Below are positions 8,764 through 18,102 of a DNA stretch of 64,000 nucleotides, one piece after another; within the stretch, counting starts at the first letter, position 1; each line of letters begins with the position of its first letter. This DNA comes from Hyphomicrobium_A sp963759735. Its GTDB lineage: Bacteria; Pseudomonadota; Alphaproteobacteria; Rhizobiales; Hyphomicrobiaceae. The notes under the pieces are model-generated. The model saw only the letters and a program-made list of their open reading frames with translations. It was not told the origin of the DNA and did not search any database. The position numbers and the translations under genes were made by a program. The stretch covers positions 620,001-684,000 of the forward strand of contig CAVXAF010000007.1 in assembly GCA_963759735.1 (NCBI GenBank), written 5' to 3'.

Positions 8764-9363
8764 TCAGGCAGCCTTGCTGGCCATTTCCTCGACGTGCTCC
8801 CAATTGATCAGATTGTCGAACCAGGCCTCGAGGTATTTCGGGCGCAGGTTGCGATAGTCGATGTAATAGCTGTGCTCCCAAACATCGCAGCCGAGGATCG
8901 GCGAGGCGCCGTGCATGAGCGGGTTTTCGCCATTGGGCGTTTTAACCAGCGCCAGCTTGCCGTCCTTGATAGCCAGCCACGTCCAGCCCGAGCCGAATTG
9001 CGTCTTGCCGTTCTCGATGAAGTCGTTGCGGACCTTGTCGAAGCCGCCGTACTCGTCGACCAGCTTCTGCACGGTACCCGGCAGTTTATTGCCGCCGCCG
9101 CCCTTCTTCATCCACCGCCAGAAATGGATGTGATTGTAGTCCTGGCCGACGTTGTTGATCACCGGCTGCGCCTTGTCGGCATAGGCTTCCTTGCAGATCT
9201 CCTCGATGCTCTTGCCTTCGTATTTGGAGCCGGGGATCAGCTTGTTGGCCATATCGACGTAGGCCTGATGGTGCTTGTCGTGATGGAATTGCAGCGTCTC
9301 GGCGGACATATACGGCATGAGCGCGTCATATGCATACGGGAGCGGCGGGAGCTGGAACGTCAT
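8764..9363 (-). CDS. sodB: Fe-type superoxide dismutase
   Basis: A 199-residue cytoplasmic superoxide dismutase that converts superoxide to oxygen and hydrogen peroxide. The start at MTFQLPPLPY is backed by a GGAGG site 10 bases upstream; the longer in-frame extension reads like non-coding sequence. Metal ligands are visible as His27 in LQFHHDKHH, His in GQDYNHIHFW, and Asp and His in CDVWEHSYY. The glutamine in NVGQDYNH aligns with Gln69 of E. coli SodB, which favours iron over manganese. A strong terminator follows the gene. Confidence 0.95.
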   Translation of the reverse strand: MTFQLPPLPYAYDALMPYMSAETLQFHHDKHHQAYVDMANKLIPGSKYEGKSIEEICKEAYADKAQPVINNVGQDYNHIHFWRWMKKGGGGNKLPGTVQKLVDEYGGFDKVRNDFIENGKTQFGSGWTWLAIKDGKLALVKTPNGENPLMHGASPILGCDVWEHSYYIDYRNLRPKYLEAWFDNLINWEHVEEMASKAA

Positions 9364-9911
9364 GATCGCAGGCCTCCGGAGTGGGGTGCTGGCTGGGATT
9401 GATTTGCGGCGGGACCGTACCGGCTCGCATTGGCGATGGCAAACGCGCGCTAACGGGCGCGGTTCCGCATGCAACCTTCACCGATCGCAGCAGCGCTCAA
9501 GCGCCTAATGAAAAAGGGGTGAGGACGCAGCGACCCTGAACGCTGCGCCCTCGTGGATCACTCCGGGGAAGATGGGAGTTCAGGGTTATTCGACACTAGG
9601 TCCCGCCGCCTGAACGGCGGCTGAACGACTTTCGGCGCCGCGGTGCGTGCGCGGCAGGCCGCCGGTTCGGTTTCTTCAAGTTTGTGAATTCATTGGAAGG
9701 CGAGATACGCGGCTGGAAAAGAAACGGCGTGAAATTGCCGCCGGCACGCTCTGCGCGTCATGGTTGTGCAAATGAATTCGTCGCCGACGTTTTACTATTC
9801 GATCTTTTGAGGCTGCTTGACAAATGGAAGGCAAAAAGTAATTGAAGTCGCTCTAACTATGGCAATTGGCAGATTGCCTTTGGAAACCGCGTAAAAGGGA
9901 AGGATTGCCGG
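9364..9911. other. Long intergenic region with hairpins and an AT-rich leader
   Basis: 548 bp without a convincing gene separate divergent sodB and the H-NS-type gene. Two hairpins stand out. One spans 9521-9552 (arms around CGCAGCG/CGCTGCG); on the minus strand it is followed by a CCCCTTTTT run. The other is a GCCGCC/GGCGGC stem near 9606-9622. The right part (about 9780-9900) is clearly AT-rich, near 42-45% GC. It contains a TTGACA at 9817 with only a weak -10 partner. No SRP, 6S or tRNA-like core was seen. Confidence 0.6.
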
Positions 9912-10223
9912 ATGGCCATTCCGAATGTCGATAAGATGTCGCTGAAGGATCTGCTCGAGCTCGAGAGCAAGGTGCAGAAGGCGATCAGCGCCGCTCGCGA
10001 TCGCGAGCGTTCGGAGGTGAAGCAGGCCCTGGCACAGCTCGCGGAAAAGCGCGGTTTTTCCGTTTCGGAGCTGTTCGGCGGCAAGGGTCGCGGCAAGTCA
10101 ACTGCAGCCAAGTTCATCAATCCCGACAACAAGTCTGAGACCTGGACCGGACGCGGTCGCAAGCCCAATTGGCTCGTGGCAAAGCTGGGTAAGGGCGCCA
10201 AGATCACCGATTTCGCGATTTAA
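9912..10223 (+). CDS. H-NS family nucleoid-associated protein
   Basis: A 103-residue protein with the two-part layout of H-NS-type proteins. The N-terminal half is a coiled-coil oligomerisation region (LKDLLELESKVQKAISAARDR). The C-terminal half carries the minor-groove AT-hook-like motif TWTGRGRKPNWL near residues 77-88. Such proteins bind AT-rich DNA and silence transcription, often including their own promoter. The ATG follows an AAGGGAAGGA site. The gene is monocistronic: a long leader precedes it and a terminator follows. Confidence 0.92.
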   Translation: MAIPNVDKMSLKDLLELESKVQKAISAARDRERSEVKQALAQLAEKRGFSVSELFGGKGRGKSTAAKFINPDNKSETWTGRGRKPNWLVAKLGKGAKITDFAI

Positions 10224-10274
10224 CCGCGAAAGCCTATTCGGCCCAGACGCGGCCGGCCCAATAGGAACGAAACG

Positions 10275-10312
10275 AGCCCGCCGCGATCAATCGCCGGCGG
10301 GCTTTTTCTTTT
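10275..10312 (+). terminator. Rho-independent terminator after the H-NS-type gene
   Basis: The stem GCCCGCCG (10276-10283) pairs with CGGCGGGC (10295-10302) and is followed directly by TTTTTCTTTTCTTT. Confidence 0.88.
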
Positions 10313-10408
10313 CTTTGACTGCGGGATGAACTCGATCATTCAACCGTCCGCTTGGAACACAGGGTCCGCGGGTGGTGTTATAGCATTGCGGAAAAAAGGG
10401 AGAACGCA

Positions 10409-10967
10409 ATGCCGTCGATAAACGAGAGCCGCCTGTTGATCATGGCGACGCACGGCTTTGAACACTCGGAACTCGTACAACCGCTGCAGCAGTTGAAGGC
10501 AAAGGGTGCCGAGGTCGACGTCGCCGCGCCAGGGGCCGGGCAGATCAAATCGTGGAAGGACGGCAACTGGGCCGAGCCGGTCGATGTCGACCTGACGCTC
10601 GATCAGGTGACGGTCGGCGATTACGACGCGCTGGTGCTGCCCGGCGGGGTGATGAACCCCGACAAACTGCGCATCGACGACAAGGCGGTAGCGCTCGTCA
10701 AAGCCTTCGTTGAAATCGGGGAAGGTGGTTGCCGCCATCTGCCATGGCCCGTGGCTGCTAATCGAGGCTGGCGTGGTCAACGGCCGCGAGGTGACGTCTT
10801 ACCCCTCGGTCCGCACCGACCTGACGAATGCGGGCGGCCGCTGGGTCGACAAGCAGGTGGCGACCGACCAGGGGGTCATTACCTCGCGCCATCCCGGTGA
10901 CATCGACGCCTTCGTCGCCAAGATCGTCGAGGAAGTCGAGGAAGGGCTGCACGACAGGGCGGCCTAA
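10409..10967 (+). CDS. DJ-1/PfpI family protein, frame broken by one inserted base
   Basis: A type-1 glutamine-amidotransferase-like protein (YhbO/PfpI group, linked to glyoxal and protein-damage defence). Residues 1-102 read in one frame from the ATG at 10409 (good AGGGAGAA site). The rest, with nucleophile motif AAICHGPW, reads in the next frame to the TAA at 10967. Deleting one A from the AAA at 10713-10715 joins the halves as FVESGKVVAAICHGPW, giving 185 residues, normal for the family. Glu in the N-terminal HGFEHSE segment and the Cys are both present, so the corrected protein looks functional. It resembles the other single-base insertions in this sequence. Confidence 0.85.
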
Positions 10968-10973
10968 TTCAGA

Positions 10974-11009
10974 GGCCGCTTTGCCATGCTGCACCGCCGC
11001 GAAGCGGCC
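10974..11009 (+). terminator. GC-rich hairpin after the DJ-1/PfpI gene
   Basis: The perfect 8-bp arms GGCCGCTT and AAGCGGCC enclose a 20-nt loop just past the stop codon. There is no good T tract, so it may be a 3'-end stabiliser rather than a terminator. Confidence 0.4.
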
Positions 11010-11071
11010 GCTAAGTCTTCATTAATGCGCCCGCGGAGATAGTGCCGCCGCCGCACTTCGGCGTGCATTTT

Positions 11072-11114
11072 TTGGCACTCCAATCTTGACAGTGCTAGCA
11101 GCCTTGATCATATA
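11072..11114 (+). promoter_or_regulatory. groESL promoter with CIRCE-like HrcA operator
   Basis: TTGGCACTC (11072-11080), nine bases, then CAGTGCTAG (11090-11098) match the CIRCE consensus TTAGCACTC-N9-GAGTGCTAA with three mismatches. Inside it, TTGACA (11086-11091) is followed after 17 bp by CATATA (11109-11114), a good promoter that would be covered by bound HrcA. CTTG at 11085 also fits the start of an alphaproteobacterial sigma-32 -35 element. The site is about 100 bp before groES. Confidence 0.65.
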
Positions 11115-11212
11115 CGCCGCGCGGGGGCCAGTTGGCCTGCGATCGCTGCAGGACGCGTTTCCGCAATGCAATTCAGAGCTGAAAACAGCAAATCACATCA
11201 TGAGGTTGAGCC

Positions 11213-11527
11213 ATGAAGTTCCGTCCTCTTCATGACCGCGTCGTTGTTCGCCGCGTGGAGGAAGATACGAAGACTGCCGGTGGCATCATCATTCCCGACA
11301 CCGCCAAGGAAAAGCCCATCCAGGGCGAAGTCGTCGCCGTCGGACCCGGTGCCCGCGACGAGAGCGGCAAAGTCACTCCCCTCGATGTCAAGCCTGGGGA
11401 CCGCGTGCTGTTCGGCAAGTGGAGCGGGACCGAGGTCAAGATCGACGGCCAGGATCTCGTGATCATGAAAGAGAGCGACATTCTCGGCGTGATCGAGGGC
11501 AAGGCCAACGTCAAGGCAGCCGCCTGA
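11213..11527 (+). CDS. groES: Co-chaperonin GroES
   Basis: A 104-residue co-chaperonin that caps the GroEL cavity during ATP-driven protein folding. The family signature is complete: MKFRPLHDRVVVRR, the mobile loop EEDTKTAGGIIIPD, and GDRVLFGKWSG. The gene lies 49 bp before groEL in the usual operon behind a promoter with a CIRCE-like operator. The C-terminus carries a short EGKANVKAAA extension. Confidence 0.97.
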   Translation: MKFRPLHDRVVVRRVEEDTKTAGGIIIPDTAKEKPIQGEVVAVGPGARDESGKVTPLDVKPGDRVLFGKWSGTEVKIDGQDLVIMKESDILGVIEGKANVKAAA

Positions 11528-11576
11528 GCGGCGCATCTCTCACTCTGTCAGTCAAAGCCGATAGGAGCTTTCCCAC

Positions 11577-13224
<1,648 letters not shown>

Positions 13225-13257
13225 GATCCGCCACGGCTCAGTTGTGCAGAAACCAGA

Positions 13258-13286
13258 AGCCCCGGCCGCACGGCCGGGGCTTTTTC
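13258..13286 (+). terminator. Rho-independent terminator of groESL
   Basis: The perfect 10-bp stem GCCCCGGCCG/CGGCCGGGGC (13259-13268 with 13271-13280) has a minimal loop and is followed by TTTTT. Confidence 0.88.
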
Positions 13287-13453
13287 GTGATTTCGGGGGG
13301 TATTTGTTCGGAGTTGTTGCCTCAATGACCCATGTTAGCCTTGACGGGAGATTCCATCGATAGCCACATGCGTTAACAGTCGAGTGCGTCGATTCCGGCC
13401 AAGCCACGGCCATTTTCTCCACCTAGCCTACAGGCGCTATTGGAGACCGAGGG

Positions 13454-15709
13454 ATGATCAATAAGACGGCTGTTTTGACGCGAGCTGGGCTACTACCGGC
13501 TATCGCGCTGCTTTGCGTGACGGGCACTGTGGCCGTGCACGCCGAGGACCCGCCGCCGCCACCGGCCACTGGAGCCGCGTCTGCGCCTGCCAGTCAGACG
13601 CCCGCGGCTGCGACACCGCCCGGCACGGCCGCGGCAGCCACTCCGACCAATCCAAGTGCACCGACTGCCGTCGCGCAGCCGGCTGCGCAACCAACGGCAC
13701 CGGCAGCGACAAGCCCTGCAGCTGCGACGGCTGTCACCGCGCCGGCGATGCCGGCAGCCACGGCGACACCTGCTGTGCCGCCACCGGCAATGCCGGCAGC
13801 AACCGCGACGGCGCCAGCAGCACCGGCTGCAACAACTCCGGTTGCGGCTCCGGCAACAACCCCCTCAACGCCCGGCGAGCCTCCGAAGTCGACCGCCGCG
13901 CTTCCCGATGCGACCGGCGCTGCCGCCGCCGCCGACCCGGCACAGATTCTACCGCCTGCCGACCCAATCATTGCCGGCGTCCGCAACCGTCTCACCACGC
14001 TCGGCAAGACTGCCAGCGGCGATGAGGCCGCAGCGCTCGCGTCCTATTACGGCGAAGTCATCACCTCGCCCGTGTGGGTGTCTACCGCCGGCCTGACCGA
14101 CAAGGGCAAGGCCGTGGTGACCGAGATCGCCCGCGCCGAAAACTGGGGCCTGCCAGGCTCGGCGTTCGAAATCCCTTCGTCCGGCATTTCCAACCTGACG
14201 CCGGAAGCGGCCGCCGACGCTGAACTGCAAGTCGCCGTCGCAGTGCTTCGCTATGCCCGCTTTGCGCGCGGTGGACGCATCGACCCGCGCGGCATTTCGC
14301 AGCTGATGGATCAGCAGCCGCAGCTCGTTCCGCCCAAGACGGTGCTGACCGAAATCGCGACCGCCGAAAAGCCCGACGCCTATCTCACCTCGCTGCATCC
14401 GAAGCACGCGCAATTCGAAGCGCTGCGGCAGATGCTGATCAAGCTGCGCGGCGGCGAGGTCAAGGAAGAGGTCGCTCCACCTGAAGACCCTGCGCTCAGC
14501 GTGCAACTGCCGCTGGGCCGTATCATCCGTCCGGGCAGCACCGATCCGCAGGTCGCATTGCTGCGTCAGCGCCTGAAGGCGCCCGCCAGTGATCCGGTGG
14601 GCGAGAATGTCTACGACGATCAGCTGCAGGCTGCCGTGAAGGCCTTCCAGACGTCCAAGGGGCTGACGCCCGACGGTATCGTCGGCAACGGCACGCGCCA
14701 GGTTTTGAACGGCGGTCCCAAGCCCGTTGCGTCGGTGCAGACCAATGATTCCAAGATCGAGCGCATCCTCATCAATATGGAGCGCTGGCGCTGGGTGCCC
14801 GCCGACATGGGCGAGTTCCACGTCTGGGATAACGTTCCTGAATTCCTCACCCGCGTGGTGAAGAACGGCAATGTCGTGCACACGGACGAGATCATCGTAG
14901 GGCAGCCGTCGTGGCCGACGCCGGTGTTCTCCGCCGACATGAAGACCATCGTATTCCGCCCGAGCTGGGGCGTGCCCGCCGGCATCAAGGCGAAGGAGCT
15001 GGCGCCGTTGCTGCGCAAGAGCTCCGGGGGCGCGGGCTTCTTCGGCATCTTCGGGGGGGGCTATTCGGCGCAGGCGGTGCTCGACGCCTACGATCTGAAG
15101 GCGTATGCCGGCGGCCGGCAGATCGATCCCAACTCCGTCGATTGGGCCAGCGTCAACATCCACGCCTATAGCTTCCAGCAGCCGCCTGGCCCCAAGAACG
15201 TGCTCGGCGATGTGAAGTTCTTGTTCCCCAACTCGCACGACGTCTACATGCACGACACGCCGGAGCGGAACCTGTTCGGCAAGTCGTTCCGGGCGCTGAG
15301 CCACGGCTGCATGCGCGTGCACGAGCCGCGTCGCCTGGCCGAGGTTCTGCTCGCCGAGGACAAGGGCTGGTCGTCAGATAAGGTGGGAAGCATGTTCTCG
15401 AGTGGCGGGGAGGTTGCGCTGGCCAAGCACATCCCGGTGCACGTGACCTACATGACGGCGCGCGTCGATGAGAACGGCAAGCTGCAGACCTACGGCGATT
15501 TCTATGGGCTCGACAGCCGCACGGCCGCAGCACTGACCGGCAAGTCGATTCGCTTCGAGCAGCCCGCCTACGGGGCCGATGACGACGTGGTCGCCGCTAC
15601 CGAGGCAGGGCCTGCCGCGCCGAGCCAACAGCGTCGTCGCAAGAAGCAGTCGCAGAGCGGCAGCCCCGCTTCGCTCGCCGACGCCATCCAGGGTCTGTTC
15701 TCGCCCTGA
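13454..15709 (+). CDS. L,D-transpeptidase (YcbB-like) with PG-binding domain
   Basis: A 751-residue exported enzyme that makes 3-3 cross-links in peptidoglycan. Order of parts: signal peptide (1-27, ending VHAED); a linker of about 130 residues made almost only of Ala, Pro and Thr; a helical scaffold (about 170-340); a peptidoglycan_binding_1 domain (about 352-419); and a YkuD catalytic domain from about 435. The catalytic SHGCMRVHEP (Cys near 619), with the upstream HDTPERNLFG, is intact. The tail is basic and ends QGLFSP. The order matches the E. coli YcbB (LdtD) group. The gene stands alone between two terminators or convergent ends. Confidence 0.92.
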   Translation: MINKTAVLTRAGLLPAIALLCVTGTVAVHAEDPPPPPATGAASAPASQTPAAATPPGTAAAATPTNPSAPTAVAQPAAQPTAPAATSPAAATAVTAPAMPAATATPAVPPPAMPAATATAPAAPAATTPVAAPATTPSTPGEPPKSTAALPDATGAAAAADPAQILPPADPIIAGVRNRLTTLGKTASGDEAAALASYYGEVITSPVWVSTAGLTDKGKAVVTEIARAENWGLPGSAFEIPSSGISNLTPEAAADAELQVAVAVLRYARFARGGRIDPRGISQLMDQQPQLVPPKTVLTEIATAEKPDAYLTSLHPKHAQFEALRQMLIKLRGGEVKEEVAPPEDPALSVQLPLGRIIRPGSTDPQVALLRQRLKAPASDPVGENVYDDQLQAAVKAFQTSKGLTPDGIVGNGTRQVLNGGPKPVASVQTNDSKIERILINMERWRWVPADMGEFHVWDNVPEFLTRVVKNGNVVHTDEIIVGQPSWPTPVFSADMKTIVFRPSWGVPAGIKAKELAPLLRKSSGGAGFFGIFGGGYSAQAVLDAYDLKAYAGGRQIDPNSVDWASVNIHAYSFQQPPGPKNVLGDVKFLFPNSHDVYMHDTPERNLFGKSFRALSHGCMRVHEPRRLAEVLLAEDKGWSSDKVGSMFSSGGEVALAKHIPVHVTYMTARVDENGKLQTYGDFYGLDSRTAAALTGKSIRFEQPAYGADDDVVAATEAGPAAPSQQRRRKKQSQSGSPASLADAIQGLFSP

Positions 15710-15731
15710 TGGCCTGCGCAGTGGGCCGGCT

Positions 15732-17009
15732 TTAGCGTTTAGGCGTCGCGGCGGCACGTTCGCCGCGCGCCAGCTCTTCCAGCTTGGCGCCGATGCGCCG
15801 GGCGTCAGCCGGATAGTCGGCGCCCATCCACCAGGCTTCGAACGCCTCCAGCACCCGTCCGACACCAGGCCCGGGCGCGATGCCAAGCGCCATGACGTCG
15901 GCGCCGCGCACCGGCAGCGGCGGCGCACTCCACCGCGTCGGCAAGTCGAGGCGATCAGCACGCTGGCGATCGTCGCCGCCATCGCCGGAGCGCGCCCAGT
16001 CGAGCAGCATCCCGTCGGTGAAGGCTTGCTCCCCGTGGCGATAGATGAAGGCCTTCGCCGCAGCTCCGTCGGTGCTTGGGTCGAACGCCGCATCGCGTCG
16101 CTCAGCGTTGGCCAAGCGCGCGGCTTCGGCGGTGGAGAGGCGTAGCCGCTGCTGCAGGTCTTCGCGCGTTCCTGACGCCAGCGCAGCTAGGCGCAGAAGC
16201 GGGTCGGGTGCGAGGCCTTGCGCCGCCTCGATGGCAGCAAGCCGTTCAACCCGTTCGACGTCGCCGGCGGTGCCGAGGAGCGGCGCCAGCAACTCGTTGT
16301 CGCGCATGACGGTGAGGGCACCGACGGCGCCCGGTGCCTGAAGCAGTCGCAGCAGCTCGGCGCGAATGCGCTCGCTGGAAAGTTGCGCAAGGCCGGCGCG
16401 CTCCGCCCGCGCCGCGGCGACGCCCTCGCTATCGGGGCTCCCGGCGCCGCCGTATTCGGCGAAGAAGCGAAAGAAGCGCAGGATGCGCAGGAAGTCCTCG
16501 CGGATGCGCTCACGCGGATCGCCGATGAAACGCACGCGCATGGCTTTGAGATCGCCATACCCGCCGAGCGGATCGTGCACGCGGCCCTCGGCGTCGCAAT
16601 AGAGCGCGTTCATTGTGAAGTCGCGCCGCATGGCGTCCTCGCGCCAGTCGGTGGTGAAGGTGACGCGCGCATGGCGGCCGAACGTCTCGATGTCGCGGCG
16701 CAGCGTCGTCACCTCGAAGGGCACCTTGCCTGCGACGACCGTCACCGTGCCGTGCTCGATGCCGGTCGGTACTGCGTGCAGCCCGGCGCGCTGCGCAAGC
16801 TCGATGACCTCGGCCGGCAGCGCCGTCGTGGCGATATCGACATCCTTCGCCGGGGCGCCCATGAGCGAGTTGCGCACCGACCCGCCGACGGCACGCGCTT
16901 GCGCCCCGTCGGCCGACAGTGCCGCCAGTACGGCGCGCGTCTGCGGGCGCTGCAGCCATTCGGCATTCGCGAGGCTCGGCAGGCCGCCGCTGTCGTGTGC
17001 GAGCGCCAT
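15732..17009 (-). CDS. CCA tRNA nucleotidyltransferase / poly(A) polymerase family
   Basis: A 425-residue class II nucleotidyltransferase that adds or repairs the 3' CCA of tRNA. The head motif GGSVRNSLMG with the metal-binding DVD of KDVDIATT lies near residues 42-60. It is followed by RRDFTMNALYCD and the ERIREDFLRILRFFRFFAEYG helix, all signature elements. It is the last gene of a three-gene minus-strand operon (nudix, DUF6111, CCA enzyme), spaced 15 bp from the preceding gene. The nudix/CCA pairing is a common alphaproteobacterial arrangement. Confidence 0.93.
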   Translation of the reverse strand: MALAHDSGGLPSLANAEWLQRPQTRAVLAALSADGAQARAVGGSVRNSLMGAPAKDVDIATTALPAEVIELAQRAGLHAVPTGIEHGTVTVVAGKVPFEVTTLRRDIETFGRHARVTFTTDWREDAMRRDFTMNALYCDAEGRVHDPLGGYGDLKAMRVRFIGDPRERIREDFLRILRFFRFFAEYGGAGSPDSEGVAAARAERAGLAQLSSERIRAELLRLLQAPGAVGALTVMRDNELLAPLLGTAGDVERVERLAAIEAAQGLAPDPLLRLAALASGTREDLQQRLRLSTAEAARLANAERRDAAFDPSTDGAAAKAFIYRHGEQAFTDGMLLDWARSGDGGDDRQRADRLDLPTRWSAPPLPVRGADVMALGIAPGPGVGRVLEAFEAWWMGADYPADARRIGAKLEELARGERAAATPKR

Positions 17010-17024
17010 CGTTGCTTCCCGCTG

Positions 17025-17291
17025 CTACTCGATGTGACCGGGCTCGATGCGTCCATCCTTGAACGACGGCGGCGTATAGACCTGTCCGGGCTTGCCGCCC
17101 GTCACCGAGCCGAAGCTGGCGAGCACGGCGACCACCAGCGCCGCCCCGGCGACGAACAGCCAGATCAACGGCGCGTCGTCGAGGATACGCATGGCGCCCG
17201 GCCGCTCCTCGCGCGTCAAGTATATGTAAGCGACGTAGACGATCGTCGGCAGGATGAAGAGGAGGATGTTTTCGGCGACGATGCGGATCAT
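17025..17291 (-). CDS. DUF6111 family small membrane protein
   Basis: An 88-residue protein with two membrane segments (about 7-26 and 41-61: LLFILPTIVYVAYIYLT and PLIWLFVAGAALVVAVLASF) and a short soluble C-terminus with the family-like YTPPSFKDGRIEPGH ending. Its start codon overlaps the stop of the nudix gene (ATGA at 17288-17291), so the two are translationally coupled. The function is unknown. Confidence 0.8.
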   Translation of the reverse strand: MIRIVAENILLFILPTIVYVAYIYLTREERPGAMRILDDAPLIWLFVAGAALVVAVLASFGSVTGGKPGQVYTPPSFKDGRIEPGHIE

Positions 17292-17950
17292 GCGGAAAAG
17301 AGCCTCTTGTGCATGTTCTTCATTATACCTGCGGTAGCGCCCCAGATGTATCGCTGCTCGAACGGCATGGCGTAAAACCGCCGCTCGGCACCGCGCCAGG
17401 TGCGCACCTCGGTGCGATGGTTCGCTTCGTCCATCAAGAACGCCAGCGGGACTTCGAAGGCATCGGCAACTTCGCGCGGATCGAGCTGCAGCGCAAAACC
17501 CTCACGCACCAGCGCCACGACCGGGATGATGCGGAAGCCGGTCCCGGTGCGGTAGGCGTCAAGATAGCCGAGCGGCTCCACAAACTCTGGATCAAGGCCG
17601 ATCTCCTCTTGCGCCTCGCGCAGCGCGGTCGCCGTCGGATCGCGGTCAGTTGGCTCCATGCGCCCGCCCGGGAAGGCGATCTGTCCCGAGTGGCGGGGCA
17701 GGCTTTCGGTTCGCTGGGTGAGCAGCACCATCAGCTCGGCGCGGGCAACGACGGGGATGAGGACGGCAGCAGGAGCCAGTGGGGCGCGCGGCACCTCGGG
17801 AACGAGTTCGGGACTGAGGTCGAAATCGCTAGGCGTATCCAACGCGTTAGAGTCGGCCACGGGCACCGTCTGGCTCAGTGTCATGGCCGCCAGCCGGCGG
17901 AAGCCGTGCGCGCTAAATGGCAAATTTTCGGCTCTGTTCGTTTCCTGCAT
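17288..17950 (-). CDS. Nudix hydrolase, CoA pyrophosphatase type
   Basis: A 220-residue nudix protein likely to cleave coenzyme A and its derivatives to phosphopantetheine and 3',5'-ADP. The NuCoA segment (RHSGQIAFPGGRME) runs into the nudix box at residues 95-117 (G..5..E..7..REAQEEIG), with all acidic metal ligands present. An alternative start is the ATG at 17884 (MTLSQTVP), which removes 22 residues; neither has a strong ribosome site. It is the first gene of the nudix-DUF6111-CCA operon. Confidence 0.88.
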   Translation of the reverse strand: MQETNRAENLPFSAHGFRRLAAMTLSQTVPVADSNALDTPSDFDLSPELVPEVPRAPLAPAAVLIPVVARAELMVLLTQRTESLPRHSGQIAFPGGRMEPTDRDPTATALREAQEEIGLDPEFVEPLGYLDAYRTGTGFRIIPVVALVREGFALQLDPREVADAFEVPLAFLMDEANHRTEVRTWRGAERRFYAMPFEQRYIWGATAGIMKNMHKRLFSA

Positions 17951-18102
17951 GCCGCGAGCATATCACTGGTTCCTAGCGGGGAATTGCTCGTTGCCCTGTG
18001 ACCGGGCAAGTTCGGCTCGCTTCGCTTCGACAAATCACGATAACGTCCAACTCTCGCGTGAATCTCTGTGGGTTGCGCACGGAAAAGGAGGCCCGGTTGC
18101 CG

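Noticed and set aside
13454..14000. Ala/Pro/Thr-rich coding segment as a DNA repeat array
   Set aside because: It is a low-complexity protein linker in the L,D-transpeptidase with variable codons, not a regular DNA repeat.
13949..15322. Minus-strand open frame opposite the L,D-transpeptidase gene
   Set aside because: Antisense shadow of a strongly conserved gene with codon bias on the plus strand.
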